Assembly: GCF_900176465.1 (NCBI RefSeq)
Contig: NZ_FWXR01000012.1
Span: 62,001 to 126,000 of the forward strand
DNA: 64,000 bases
Origin: Fulvimarina manganoxydans
GTDB lineage: Bacteria; Pseudomonadota; Alphaproteobacteria; Rhizobiales; Rhizobiaceae
Direction: 5' to 3'
Position 1 is the stretch's first letter; each line of letters begins with the position of its first letter. A program made the position numbers and the translations under genes. The notes beneath the pieces were generated by a model, which was given only the letters and a program-made list of their open reading frames with translations, was not told the DNA's origin and made no database searches. This document shows positions 52,556-61,831 of this stretch, in pieces.

Positions 52556-55500
52556 TGCCGATCTTTGAGATTGAAGGGCCGGATGGGCTCTATGAGGTGG
52601 ACGCCCCCAACGAGCAGCGGGCGGTCGCAGCCTTCAAGAAGATGATGGCCGGCACAGGGAGCAATGTGCCGTCCTCGTCTGGAGGGAGGACAGCATCCGA
52701 GCCCGCCGAGATGGGCGAGCGCGCTCCAACCTATGGCGGCACGGCCATGAACGCGACGGCGGGCATCAATGAAGGCCTCTATGGCATCGCAGGGGCGCCG
52801 GTCGATCTCATGCGCGGCGGCATGAACGCGATCATCGGCGGCGCAAACTACATGGGCGCTGATCTGCCGACGATTCCAGAGAACAGCGTCGGCGGTTCTC
52901 GCTGGATTGCCGAGACGCTGGGTGAGGCCTCGCCCGTCCTTGATCCGCAGAACACAGTCGCGGAGAACACGGCCGATCGTATCGCTCGCGGCGTCGGCCA
53001 AGGCGTCGGCTATACCGTGGCGCCGGAAGCCGCTGTTGCCGCCCTGGCGCGAGGTGGCGTTCTTCAGGGTAGAGCAGGTCAGATGGCTGGCCAGGTCTTC
53101 GGTCGTGGCGACAATCTAGGAGCCGTGGGACGCAATGCCGTGGCGGGGGCTGGAGCCGGTGCCGGCGCGTCCATCGCCATCGAAGGTGCTCCGGAAGGCT
53201 GGGAGCCTGTCGCAGGCATGGCAGGCGGCCTTGTCGGTGGCGGTATCGGCGCGGTGGCCGGTACGGTCCCCAGCATTATTCGGCAGGGCGGCCGCGTGGC
53301 ATCCGATACCATGGCGCCCCTGACTGCTTCCGGGCGCGAGCGACTGGCTGGTCAACGCCTTCTCGATGCTGCGGATGATCCAACGGCATTGCGATCCGCT
53401 CTCGACAACGGCGCCCAGGAACTCGTCCCCGGCTCGCGCCCGACGACCTTCCAAGCGACGGGGGATATGGGCATTGGCGCTTTGGAGCGTGGTGCGCAGA
53501 CCCGCGATCCTGCAGCCTTCAATGCACGCCGTGCCGATCAGAACGCAGCCCGCGTCGAAGCTCTCTCCGGCATTGAGCGTCAGGGGGCTCCTGAGCGCGT
53601 GGGAGCAGCAGTGCGTCAGCGGCTTAGCCAGATCGATGCAGAGACAGAGAGCGCGCTTCAGCGAGTGACAGAGGCGGCCAGGACGCGCACGACGGCTCTT
53701 GGACAGGGGATGCCGCCAGAAAGCGCTGGCGACGCTCTCAGGGCCTCGCTGGAGGCAGCAAGGACGCAGGCGAAGAATGCCGAGCGTCATCTCTGGGATG
53801 CGGTCGATCCCGATGGTACGCTGACCCTGGCAACGGGTGAGGCGAAATCGCGGGCGACCAACCTTCTTCGTGATCTTCCGAAGGCCGCCAAGCCGCCAGA
53901 AGGGGAAGAGGCGGCTATCTTTGCCGCAGTCTCTGGCCTCGACGATGTCGCGCCATTCCGTGAACTGACAGCCGCGCAAAGCCGGATCAAGACCGAGATG
54001 CGGCGTGAGCGCCTTGCGAATGGGGAGAGCCCCGCCTACCGTCGCATGGTGCAACTCAACTCGGCGATCGAGAAGGACCTCGACAGTGCGATTGCCGGGA
54101 AGGTAGCTCAGGAACAGCAGGCGGTCGCGGCGGGCCAGATGAGCGCCGAGAACACCTTACTCGCGAAGGCTCAACAGTGGTCGGATGAATGGTATGCCCG
54201 ACAAGCCGAGGCCAGGAGCATCAATTCGGCAAGTGCTGGATCGGATGCCGGTGGCGGATCGACTACCCTTCTTGGCTCATTCGGAACAGAGAGCCAAGCG
54301 GGAAGGCGACTTGGAAATGCTCCGAGCAATCCGAGACTACCGAGCTATGATGTCCAAAGCTTCGACGGAGCCGCCGGAGAGCGCCTGAACGCGGCTCGCG
54401 ATGCCTCTCGTGATCGCGCGAACCTCTTCGACAATCGGATGCTTGCGCCCATGCGGCGACGGCCGGCAAGCACGGCACCCTATGACATGGCCTCGGCCTC
54501 CGTTCCTGCCTCGATCTTCCGGCCCGGCGCTCGCGGATATGAGGCGGTAAAAACCTTCCGCCAAGCGGTTGGCGACGATGAAGCCATGCGGACCCTCGAA
54601 CAATATGCGGTCGATCGGCTTCGGCGTTCAGCCCTCCGCGATGACGGCACGCTCGACCCGTCCAAGGTCTCGGCGTGGCGGAAAACTCACGCCGACGCCC
54701 TTCGTGCCTTCCCTGATCTCGATCGCCGCTTTGCCGATGCCGCCTCTGCCTCCGACGCTATGGCCACTCTCGCGGTCCAGCGAAAACAGGCCCTTGATGC
54801 TCTGGAAAAGGGATCGGTCGGAAAATTCCTTGGGGTCGATCACCCTGACGACGTGACGGCGACGGTTGGGCAGATGTTCGGGTCGCAGGACAGCATTCGG
54901 CGGTTCACGGATCTGCGCCAAGCCATTCGGGGAGACAAGGAAGCCGAACAAGGGCTCCGGAAAGCCATTGCCGATTACATGGCTCAGCGCTTTGTCGGGA
55001 ATACTGAGGCCGGCACCTCGGGCGTCGGAACCATGAAGTCTGACGGGTATCAGAACTTCATTCGGCAGAACCGTGGCTCGCTCCGAGTGGCTGGTTTCAG
55101 CGATGACGAGATCGAAATCATGGGCCGCATCGCCGATGATCTTCAACGAGCGAACCGCTCGATTGCCTCGGTGAAAAACCCTGGCGGCTCCAACACGGCT
55201 CAGGACACGCTCGCCCTTCGCGACGCGGATCAAGGCGGAACGCTTCTCGCCAAAGCCCTTGCCGGTATGGTCGGGCCTGCAAGCGGCGCCTCGGCCGGCT
55301 TCATGGTCGGTAATGGTCCAGGCGCCTTGATAGGCGGTGCCGGCGCAATGCTTCTCGGCAAGATGCGTCAGGCCGGCATCGAGAAGATCGACGACCTCGT
55401 CGCTGATGCGCTCCTCAATCCCGGAAGGGCTCGCATCCTTCTCTCACAGGCCCGAACTTCAGCACAGGAAGAGGCACTGCTGAAGCTTCTTGGCGGCATG

Positions 55501-55635
55501 TATGCCCACTCGATGGTCGGGGCAGCGGGCACCGTCGAAGAAGATCAGCGGAAGCGCGGTCGAACCGTGATCGACATCACTGGCGGTCGTCAGACCCTTG
55601 GCCCGTCGAGGAGGGAGCCGGCCCTTGCTCGATAA
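52555..55635 (+). CDS. Very large phage virion/ejection-type protein
   Basis: A 1026-residue protein. The N-terminal 25 residues (PIFEIEGPDGLYEVDAPNEQ) form a short beta module common at the start of phage internal proteins. Gly/Ala-rich hydrophobic stretches at about 190-245 (AGAGAGASIAIEG, AGGLVGGGIGAVAGTV) and 905-945 could insert in membranes. Long helical segments lie between. Size, order and hydrophobic zippers fit an internal virion or ejection protein. Not a tail-tape-measure by pattern. Confidence 0.6.
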   Translation: MPIFEIEGPDGLYEVDAPNEQRAVAAFKKMMAGTGSNVPSSSGGRTASEPAEMGERAPTYGGTAMNATAGINEGLYGIAGAPVDLMRGGMNAIIGGANYMGADLPTIPENSVGGSRWIAETLGEASPVLDPQNTVAENTADRIARGVGQGVGYTVAPEAAVAALARGGVLQGRAGQMAGQVFGRGDNLGAVGRNAVAGAGAGAGASIAIEGAPEGWEPVAGMAGGLVGGGIGAVAGTVPSIIRQGGRVASDTMAPLTASGRERLAGQRLLDAADDPTALRSALDNGAQELVPGSRPTTFQATGDMGIGALERGAQTRDPAAFNARRADQNAARVEALSGIERQGAPERVGAAVRQRLSQIDAETESALQRVTEAARTRTTALGQGMPPESAGDALRASLEAARTQAKNAERHLWDAVDPDGTLTLATGEAKSRATNLLRDLPKAAKPPEGEEAAIFAAVSGLDDVAPFRELTAAQSRIKTEMRRERLANGESPAYRRMVQLNSAIEKDLDSAIAGKVAQEQQAVAAGQMSAENTLLAKAQQWSDEWYARQAEARSINSASAGSDAGGGSTTLLGSFGTESQAGRRLGNAPSNPRLPSYDVQSFDGAAGERLNAARDASRDRANLFDNRMLAPMRRRPASTAPYDMASASVPASIFRPGARGYEAVKTFRQAVGDDEAMRTLEQYAVDRLRRSALRDDGTLDPSKVSAWRKTHADALRAFPDLDRRFADAASASDAMATLAVQRKQALDALEKGSVGKFLGVDHPDDVTATVGQMFGSQDSIRRFTDLRQAIRGDKEAEQGLRKAIADYMAQRFVGNTEAGTSGVGTMKSDGYQNFIRQNRGSLRVAGFSDDEIEIMGRIADDLQRANRSIASVKNPGGSNTAQDTLALRDADQGGTLLAKALAGMVGPASGASAGFMVGNGPGALIGGAGAMLLGKMRQAGIEKIDDLVADALLNPGRARILLSQARTSAQEEALLKLLGGMYAHSMVGAAGTVEEDQRKRGRTVIDITGGRQTLGPSRREPALAR

Positions 55636-55708
55636 GCTTCGATCGATCTCACCAATGATCCTGACAGCGGCCGCCATGCTCACAATGCTTGCGTTCGTTA
55701 TTTCGTAA
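55625..55708 (+). CDS. Possible 27-residue hydrophobic micro-ORF
   Basis: TTG 55625 opens a frame reading LDKLRSISPMILTAAAMLTM then LAFVIS, one membrane helix with a basic N-terminus. It overlaps the end of the large virion gene in another frame. Small membrane peptides are common in phage lysis regions, but the non-ATG start makes this tentative. Confidence 0.25.
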   Translation: MLDKLRSISPMILTAAAMLTMLAFVIS

Positions 55709-55718
55709 AGGGGCGCCC

Positions 55719-56078
55719 ATGTCGAAAACCCAGCATTCTGCATTGATACGAGACGATGGACGGCCTGTCGGGCGACCGTTTCGAAAAGGCGAAGGCGGTC
55801 GCCCAAAGGGGGCGAGAAACAAACTCAGCGAGGAATTCCTCGAAGCTCTCTTTGCCGACTTCCAGGCGAATGGCGCTCAGACGATCGAGCGCGTCCGCAC
55901 CGAGAAGCCCGATGCGTACCTAAAGGTCATCGCGTCCATCCTGCCGAGAAACCTCAACGTTGCGGTCAACGAGACGACTGACCTTTCCGATGACGAACTC
56001 CGAATGCGTATCCGGGATTTGGAATGCACGCTGAAGCCCTTCCTTAGTCAATCCAGCAATCGAGGGAGGATACAATGA
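55719..56078 (+). CDS. Phage DUF5681-like protein, possible small-terminase relative
   Basis: A 119-residue protein. It opens RDDGRPVGRPFRKGEGGRPK followed by GARNKLSEEFLEALFADF. This basic GRPKGARNKLSE motif marks a family often encoded next to terminase genes. ATG 55719 is used rather than the longer open frame. It overlaps the next gene by 4 bases. Confidence 0.6.
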   Translation: MSKTQHSALIRDDGRPVGRPFRKGEGGRPKGARNKLSEEFLEALFADFQANGAQTIERVRTEKPDAYLKVIASILPRNLNVAVNETTDLSDDELRMRIRDLECTLKPFLSQSSNRGRIQ

Positions 56079-56758
56079 CGACTGCAACCCGAAAGAAGCC
56101 CACAAGCGCCGTGGCAAAAACAGACGGCGCCAAGCCCATCTCTCTGTCCACGCCAAAGCGCCCATGGACGCCGCTTTCCCGCAAGAAATCTGACGATCCA
56201 GAAAACGACTCGACAATCAAGAACTCCACGATGCAGCTCGTCCATGACGAGAATGACCAGCATCGGCCATACGGCGGAACAGCAAGCCCTGCCTTCAATC
56301 AAGCCATGATCGGGCAGGTAATCCGCAGCGTCTGGCTCGGCACTGAGCCATTGCCGATCGAACAGCAGGAGTTCTTTCAATGCGGGCCGATCGGCGCGCT
56401 TTGGGACATCGCCCCGAAAGATGCTGTCGAGGGCATGCTCGCGGCGCAAATGGTCGCCACTCACAACGCAGCCATGGAATGCTTTCGTCGTGCCATGCTC
56501 CCTGAGCAGCCGCATGCTGGGAGGGAAATGAACCTTTCACAGGCCAATCGTCTCACGCGCTCCTACACTACTCTCGTTGCCGCGCTCGATAAGCATCGAG
56601 GCAAAGGCCAGCAGACCGTTCGCGTCGAGCATGTCCATGTCCATTCGGGCGGTCAGGCGATCGTCGGGAACGTCAACCATGAGAGCCAGCAAAAGATCGA
56701 AGAGGATGCGGCAACGGCACTCATGAGCCGGGGGAGTGAAGAGAAAGATGTCGGTTGA
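56075..56758 (+). CDS. Phage protein of unknown function
   Basis: A 227-residue protein (TATRKKPTSAVAKTDGAKPI, then GGTASPAFNQAMIGQVIRSV) with no firm family match. The C-terminus holds VEHVHVHSGGQAIVGNV, a segment common in small phage proteins beside terminases. It is coupled to its neighbours at both ends. Confidence 0.55.
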   Translation: MTTATRKKPTSAVAKTDGAKPISLSTPKRPWTPLSRKKSDDPENDSTIKNSTMQLVHDENDQHRPYGGTASPAFNQAMIGQVIRSVWLGTEPLPIEQQEFFQCGPIGALWDIAPKDAVEGMLAAQMVATHNAAMECFRRAMLPEQPHAGREMNLSQANRLTRSYTTLVAALDKHRGKGQQTVRVEHVHVHSGGQAIVGNVNHESQQKIEEDAATALMSRGSEEKDVG

Positions 56759-56996
56759 GCCCTTGCACGCCGCCCCACGATGCGGTGCCCATTCCCGGCG
56801 CACTGGTAAGCCCTGCCGCTCTCCCGCAATGAAGAACGGTCGGTGCCGAATGCATGGAGGAAAGAGCACTGGCCCAGCAAAAGGCTCTCAGAACGCGTTC
56901 AAGCATGGAATGAGGAGTGCGGAAACTATCGCCATGCGTAAGGCGCTGAATGCGATCTTGCGTGAGAACCGGGAGATGCTGGAAAGCCTCAGTTGA
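56748..56996 (+). CDS. HGGxSTG-motif phage protein
   Basis: An 82-residue protein with RCGAHSRRTGKPCRSPAMKN followed by GRCRMHGGKSTGPAKGSQNA. This Cys/His cluster with HGGxSTG defines a small family frequently encoded just before phage terminases. ATG 56748 starts inside the preceding gene in another frame. The sequence ends where the IS5-type transposase reading begins, so anything that followed (such as a large terminase) is gone. Confidence 0.75.
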   Translation: MSVEPLHAAPRCGAHSRRTGKPCRSPAMKNGRCRMHGGKSTGPAKGSQNAFKHGMRSAETIAMRKALNAILRENREMLESLS

Positions 56997-57909
56997 GGAT
57001 GGAGGTGGCTCCGCCTGACTTTTCGAGCGAGTGTCCGTCGTCAAAACATTTCGCGCAGATCGCGGTTTGGATTAGCGGAGATCGGGCCTCGTCTCTGTTT
57101 CGCTTTAGGGTCCGTCTAGAAAGGTCGTAATGCTCTTCCGAGGCGCGGCGAATGAGGATTATGACTGAGGCGGCATAAAGGAAGGCTGTCGCTGAGGCGA
57201 TTGTGGGTTCAGAATCTTTCCAAAGCCTTCGGTTCCGGCTGATCCAGCCGAAGAACAGCTCGACGACCCAGTATGATTTGCGCGATATCTTTAGAACAGG
57301 AACGGTGCCGTCACGGTTTTGAATGTCGGCGGGCTGCGTCTCGATGACGAGCGCTCTTCCATCCGTATTCACCATCGCCTGCCGTTTGCGCCCGGCGACC
57401 TTCTTGCCAGCGTCATAGCCTTTCGGCCCACCGCTTTCGGTGGTTTTGATGCTCTGGTTGTCGATCACGGCGGCGCTTGGCGAAGCCCCGCGACCGAGCC
57501 GTTCTCGGTCGGCCATCACGAGCCGATGGTTGATACTGGCGAAGACGCTCTTATCACGCCGTCGGCTGAAGTGGTCGAAGACCGTGCTCCTGGTTGGCAT
57601 ATCGCTGGGGATCAACCTCCAGCCGATCCCACCACGCAGCATATGGAATATGGCGTTGACGATCTCGCGGAGTGGCCACTTAGGCGGCCGTTCCACGGCC
57701 TTTGGCTTCGCCAGCAGCGGTTCCAGAATTGCCCATTCCGCGTCGGTTAGATCAGTTTCATAGCGAAGGTGATCGCGGTTATGCTCCGTGCGAGTTGTCG
57801 GGTTCCCACATGGCTCTTCCAGATCAGGCTTCAGACACCCTTTCGAATCATCGTCATCCCGACCATTCAACCCTTTCCGGACAGGCTCCAATCTCGCGCC
57901 CAGATGCAA
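56989..57909 (-). pseudogene. IS5-family transposase with internal deletion
   Basis: The minus-strand frame reads [40 protein letters not shown], then AAVIDNQSIKTTE (first catalytic Asp), GRKRQAMVNTDGRALVIETQ, VPVLKISRKSYWVVELFFGW (catalytic Glu) and ISRNRRLWKD. Compared with intact relatives, about 45 residues between VPVLK and WVVE are missing, including the ADSAYAG block that carries the second catalytic Asp. The frame is kept, so it is an in-frame deletion giving a dead enzyme. No good start codon lies just before the homologous region. It separates the prophage from the chemoreceptor gene. Confidence 0.8.
57808..57880 (-). repeat. Diverged 72-base repeat, copy B
   Basis: On the minus strand this region reads like the plus-strand repeat at 39533-39604 (CGGAAAGGGTTGAATGGTCG ... 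TCTGGAAGAGCCATGT). It lies just upstream of the transposase homology, so it may belong to the upstream end of that element. If so, 39533 is the footprint of another copy. Confidence 0.55.
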
Positions 57910-57971
57910 AGAATTTTAACGAACGATACTGTATTTTCGCCAATCCGTACGCAACTAAATTGGGTAGTATC

Positions 57972-59813
57972 GTGTATCTTAATATTCCTCGAAAGCTGGG
58001 CATAATTGTCGGCTTCTCAGCACTGATATGCTTTGGCGTCGCGGCAATACAGTTGCTATTCCTTCGCGACATCATCTGGCAAGAACGAAGTCAGTTGATC
58101 AAAGCCCAGGTAGAAACTGCTCAGTCCATCGTCCAAGCTTTCAAGGATCTCTCTGATACCGGTACACTTACCGAGAACGAAGCAAAAGAACGTGCAGCGC
58201 ATGCAGTGAGCGCTATGCGTTACGGCAAAAATGACTATTTCTTTGTCACTGACTATGCTGGCGAAATGTTAGTACACCCTACCGAAGCGCTCATTGGCAA
58301 AGTTCTATGGGACAAGCAGGATCCGAACGGTCTCTACCTATTTCGTGAGCTGATTTCGCAAGCCAGAGCTGGTGGCGGAGAAACTGCTTATCTTTGGCCC
58401 AGGACCCCGGATCAACCGCCTGTGCCCAAACTCAGCTACTCAACCGGCATCAAAGGCTGGGACTGGATGCTTGGGACCGGCGTATATGTTGACGACCTGA
58501 ATACGATTTTCGTCGGCGTCGCGTGGAAATCTCTAAGTGCGTCTGCAGTGCTTTTGGCGATCCTTGCGTTTTGCGCGTGGCCGCTTGCCAGAAGTATCTC
58601 TCAACCGATCTCGCGCTTGTCTTCTGCTATGCGGAGGCTCGCCGATGGAGACATGTCGATTACCATTCCTAATCTCGATCGGCAGGATGAGATCGGTGAA
58701 ATGGCGGAGGCCGTCCAAAGCTTTAAAGCGGCGGCAATAGAACGGGATAGGCTTGCACGAGAAGCTAATGAAACTCGGTTGGCCGATAGCCTCGCGAAGG
58801 AACGTCAAGTAGCGATAGACAATGCGAAAGCCGAAGATCTGCGGGTGCTCGTCGCAGCTGTAGAGAGAAGCTTCGAACGCCTATCCGCGGGTGACCTCAC
58901 AGTGCGAATGGACCAGAGCGTTGCGCCTGAGTTTGTGCCCATACAGACCCAGTTCAATGACAGCGTATCTCAGCTCGAAGAGGCTATCGGCGGCGTCGTC
59001 TCCTCGGTCCAGACGATCCGCACGGGCCTGTCGGAGATTGCTATTGCCTCCAACGATCTCTCCCAGCGTACCGAGCAACAGGCTGCTTCAATCGAAGAGA
59101 CCGTCGCGGCTCTTTCCGAGGTCAGTCAAGCGGTCGCCATCACTGCCGAAAGTGCAGGTCAGGCGCGCGCGAGTGCCCGCCTAGCAGCTACGAAGGCCGA
59201 ACAGGGTGGGGCCATCGTCGGACGCGCTGTCTTGGCCATGGAGGAGATCGAGGATTCCTCCCAGAAGATCAACGACATCATCGGCGTCATCGACGAGATC
59301 GCCTTCCAGACCAATCTTCTGGCGCTGAATGCCGGCGTCGAGGCGGCGCGTGCCGGTGAAGCCGGCAAGGGCTTTGCGGTCGTCGCCCAGGAGGTGCGCG
59401 AGCTCGCCCAGCGTTCGGCGACCGCCGCCAAGGAGATCAAGGACCTTATTTCAACTTCGCGCGCGAGGGTAGGAGCGGGAGTCGATCTTGTCACCGCCTC
59501 GGGCCGCTCGCTGGAGGAGATCGTCGCGGAAGTGAATGCCATGACCGAGGTGATCGCGACCATCGCCTCTTCTGCGACGGAACAGGCTTCCTCCTTGCGC
59601 GAAGTCTCGGACGCCGCCGAGCAGATGGACAAGGTCACCCAGCAGAATGCGGCCATGGTTGAGGAAACTACGGCTGCCACCAAGGCGGTCGAAGCCGAAA
59701 CGGAAGAGCTCGCGCGGTCAATCGGACGGTTCGACATCTCGCAGGGCGAGGGCACCCATAAACCCGTCGAACGCAGCTCTTATAGCGCCCACTCGACGCG
59801 CCGAGCCGCATGA
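57972..59813 (+). CDS. Methyl-accepting chemotaxis protein with single Cache domain
   Basis: About 613 residues from GTG 57972 (the open frame upstream runs through the IS5 remnant and is not real). A transmembrane helix lies at about 9-32. A periplasmic single-Cache domain covers about 35-185 ([34 protein letters not shown]), followed by a second helix at 190-210. A HAMP domain with a second HAMP-like repeat ([15 protein letters not shown]) leads to a signalling domain with the hairpin tip [20 protein letters not shown]. It would sense a small ligand in the periplasm and signal to CheA. TTG 57960 is an alternative start. Confidence 0.88.
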   Translation: MYLNIPRKLGIIVGFSALICFGVAAIQLLFLRDIIWQERSQLIKAQVETAQSIVQAFKDLSDTGTLTENEAKERAAHAVSAMRYGKNDYFFVTDYAGEMLVHPTEALIGKVLWDKQDPNGLYLFRELISQARAGGGETAYLWPRTPDQPPVPKLSYSTGIKGWDWMLGTGVYVDDLNTIFVGVAWKSLSASAVLLAILAFCAWPLARSISQPISRLSSAMRRLADGDMSITIPNLDRQDEIGEMAEAVQSFKAAAIERDRLAREANETRLADSLAKERQVAIDNAKAEDLRVLVAAVERSFERLSAGDLTVRMDQSVAPEFVPIQTQFNDSVSQLEEAIGGVVSSVQTIRTGLSEIAIASNDLSQRTEQQAASIEETVAALSEVSQAVAITAESAGQARASARLAATKAEQGGAIVGRAVLAMEEIEDSSQKINDIIGVIDEIAFQTNLLALNAGVEAARAGEAGKGFAVVAQEVRELAQRSATAAKEIKDLISTSRARVGAGVDLVTASGRSLEEIVAEVNAMTEVIATIASSATEQASSLREVSDAAEQMDKVTQQNAAMVEETTAATKAVEAETEELARSIGRFDISQGEGTHKPVERSSYSAHSTRRAA

Positions 59814-60043
59814 TCGTGTTCGTTACAGAGCGAGAGCCCCTCACGCCGACCAGTGCATGACGGGCTCTCTCTAACTTCGCCCACTAATATGGCGCTACCG
59901 TTTGGTTATAAAATCTTACGCATTGTCCGAAATCCGGTCGTTTGGCCGGAAGAGTGAATGCCCTTCACGTCTTTCAAACTTAAATTCATTCTTTGCCGGG
60001 TATTGTAATGTGGAACTTCTTTTATGCCTGACGTGGAAATGCA

Positions 60044-61192
60044 ATGCTTCTTTCCTTGGACCTCCTGACCGCCTTCATTCATGGCCTTGGCATTCTGTCA
60101 ATTATCGCGATCGCCTTCGGTACGTTTGAGCGCCTTCCGCTGTCCGATTTTGGGCGCTCCGTCCTGGAAGGCGCGCTTTTCGGAATCGGTGCGATCGCTG
60201 CAATGTTAGCGCCGGCACAATTGGCCGACGGTGTGCTAGTCGATCTGAGAAGCATCATCGTCGGGCTTGGCGCAGCATTCGCTGGGTGGCCGGGCGCTAT
60301 CATATCGATGATATTTGCCGCAGGGTCACGCCTGTGGCTCGGTGGCCCGACGGCCATCGCCGGTGCTCTCGGCATAGCTTATGCAGCTGTGGCGGGCGTC
60401 GTTTGGGCGAAGCACATCCGTCGGCCAGGGCGCACACCCATCACCCAATTCCTTTTGTTCGGCCTCATTTTGTCTGCACACATAGTTTTCCTCTATTCCG
60501 TCCCTACTTTACCGAGCGCCAAAGTGACGGAGCTTTGGCTCTTCTTCAGCGTCGCCAGCATGCTCGCAGCCGTCACACTCGGGACACTTATGTGCCGCGA
60601 ACGCCATTTCATGCTTCGCGAACGAATGCTGCGCGAGGAATCAGCGACCGATGCCCTTACAGGCCTCCTAAACCGACGCGCCTTCGACAAGATCATGGAC
60701 CAGCGCATGGCCGAGGAGGCATTAGGTCGACGAAGCTTCTCATTGCTGATCGTTGATGCCGACCACTTCAAAATGCTGAATGACACCTTCGGGCATATGG
60801 CTGGCGATGACGCCCTCCGGGCCCTATCGAAGGCTCTGTCTGCCAACCTGCGGCATGAAGACGTAGCTGCTCGGCTCGGAGGGGAGGAGTTTGGCGTCAT
60901 CCTGCGCACAGCGCGACGTGACGACGCCATTCGCATGGCAGAAAAGATCCGCATCAGGATTGCTGGAGAAGGAATCCAGCAGAACGGTCAACTGATCCGT
61001 TTCACTGTGAGCATTGGGGTCGCTTGCTCATGCGACAGCGAGGCTAACGCCGGCACCCTCTTCGAGATGGCCGACCGCGCACTGTACCGCGCCAAGCAAA
61101 GCGGGAGGAACCGAGTTGAAGCAAGCCTGCCGAGCGCAAATTTGGCGCAAATCTCTCGTCAGATTGCTGCTCTCAGCGCTCAGCCCGAGTAG
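60044..61192 (+). CDS. Membrane diguanylate cyclase (5TM-type sensor with GGDEF domain)
   Basis: A 382-residue protein. Six or so hydrophobic segments span 1-185, with the 5TMR-LYT-like SIIVGLGAAFAGWPGAIISM. A GGDEF domain lies at about 205-365 (DALTGLLNRRAFD, FGHMAGDDALRALSKAL, ARLGGEEFGVIL). The GGEEF active site is intact. An inhibitory RxxD site is not evident just before it. It should make cyclic di-GMP in response to an unknown membrane signal. Confidence 0.85.
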   Translation: MLLSLDLLTAFIHGLGILSIIAIAFGTFERLPLSDFGRSVLEGALFGIGAIAAMLAPAQLADGVLVDLRSIIVGLGAAFAGWPGAIISMIFAAGSRLWLGGPTAIAGALGIAYAAVAGVVWAKHIRRPGRTPITQFLLFGLILSAHIVFLYSVPTLPSAKVTELWLFFSVASMLAAVTLGTLMCRERHFMLRERMLREESATDALTGLLNRRAFDKIMDQRMAEEALGRRSFSLLIVDADHFKMLNDTFGHMAGDDALRALSKALSANLRHEDVAARLGGEEFGVILRTARRDDAIRMAEKIRIRIAGEGIQQNGQLIRFTVSIGVACSCDSEANAGTLFEMADRALYRAKQSGRNRVEASLPSANLAQISRQIAALSAQPE

Positions 61193-61386
61193 CAGAGAAG
61201 ATCTTTTCAGTACGAGAGACCGAGAGCTTGCAGAGACTTCGGATGCAATTAACGCGGTAATTTGAGTGTAACGAGGCCTTCATACGACCGATTTGGCGAA
61301 TGTATGCGCCATCAAATCAGATTCACAATCCATGCCAGCGAAAGCCATGGCACAACCTACTGGGCAATGCGGACAGGATCCCCGAT

Positions 61387-61809
61387 TTAATCGTGTGGTA
61401 GATGCACTAACTGCAAGATTTGACGAAGGGCTTGTGCTGGTCTCGCATCTATTGTTACGGCTATGTGTTGAAGATCTCGATTGACGTGCAATTGGGTGGG
61501 CTCATTCGTTGAGCCGACGAACGCCATATCCCAATTGGCGAAAAGACGGCCTTTGGCGGGCTCCAGCTCAATCACTTTGATCTGCTTGTGGCGCAGATCG
61601 CAGCATATCGTTTCGAAAGCGTCCTCTATATTTTCGCGCTTGCCTTCCAGAACCTGGATAAAGGTGCCATTGACCAGCAGAAGTACGCCAGTCAGTTCAC
61701 GCTCTTTGTTCTTTGTCGCGGATATTGCTACAATTTTTCTTGTCTCTTCATGGAGTGAAGCACCGTCCCGTTCGATATCCGCTACACTTGTATAAATGAG
61801 TCTATGCAT
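61387..61809 (-). CDS. BLUF-domain blue-light photoreceptor
   Basis: A 140-residue protein that is essentially one BLUF domain (flavin-based blue-light sensor) with a short helical tail. Key residues are visible: Tyr6 in RLIYTS, the conserved Gln in GTFIQVLEG near 51, and Trp/Met in ANWDMAFVG near 92-95, all needed for the light switch. It has no output domain of its own, so it must act through a partner. It starts 22 bases after the stop of the MHYT-GGDEF-EAL gene on the same strand and is probably co-transcribed with it. Confidence 0.85.
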   Translation of the reverse strand: MHRLIYTSVADIERDGASLHEETRKIVAISATKNKERELTGVLLLVNGTFIQVLEGKRENIEDAFETICCDLRHKQIKVIELEPAKGRLFANWDMAFVGSTNEPTQLHVNRDLQHIAVTIDARPAQALRQILQLVHLPHD

Positions 61810-61831
61810 CTCGGCTGCGCCCTTTCCAATC

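Noticed and set aside
39533-57880. The 72-base repeats as prophage attL/attR
   Set aside because: They are in inverted, not direct, orientation, which does not fit site-specific integration.
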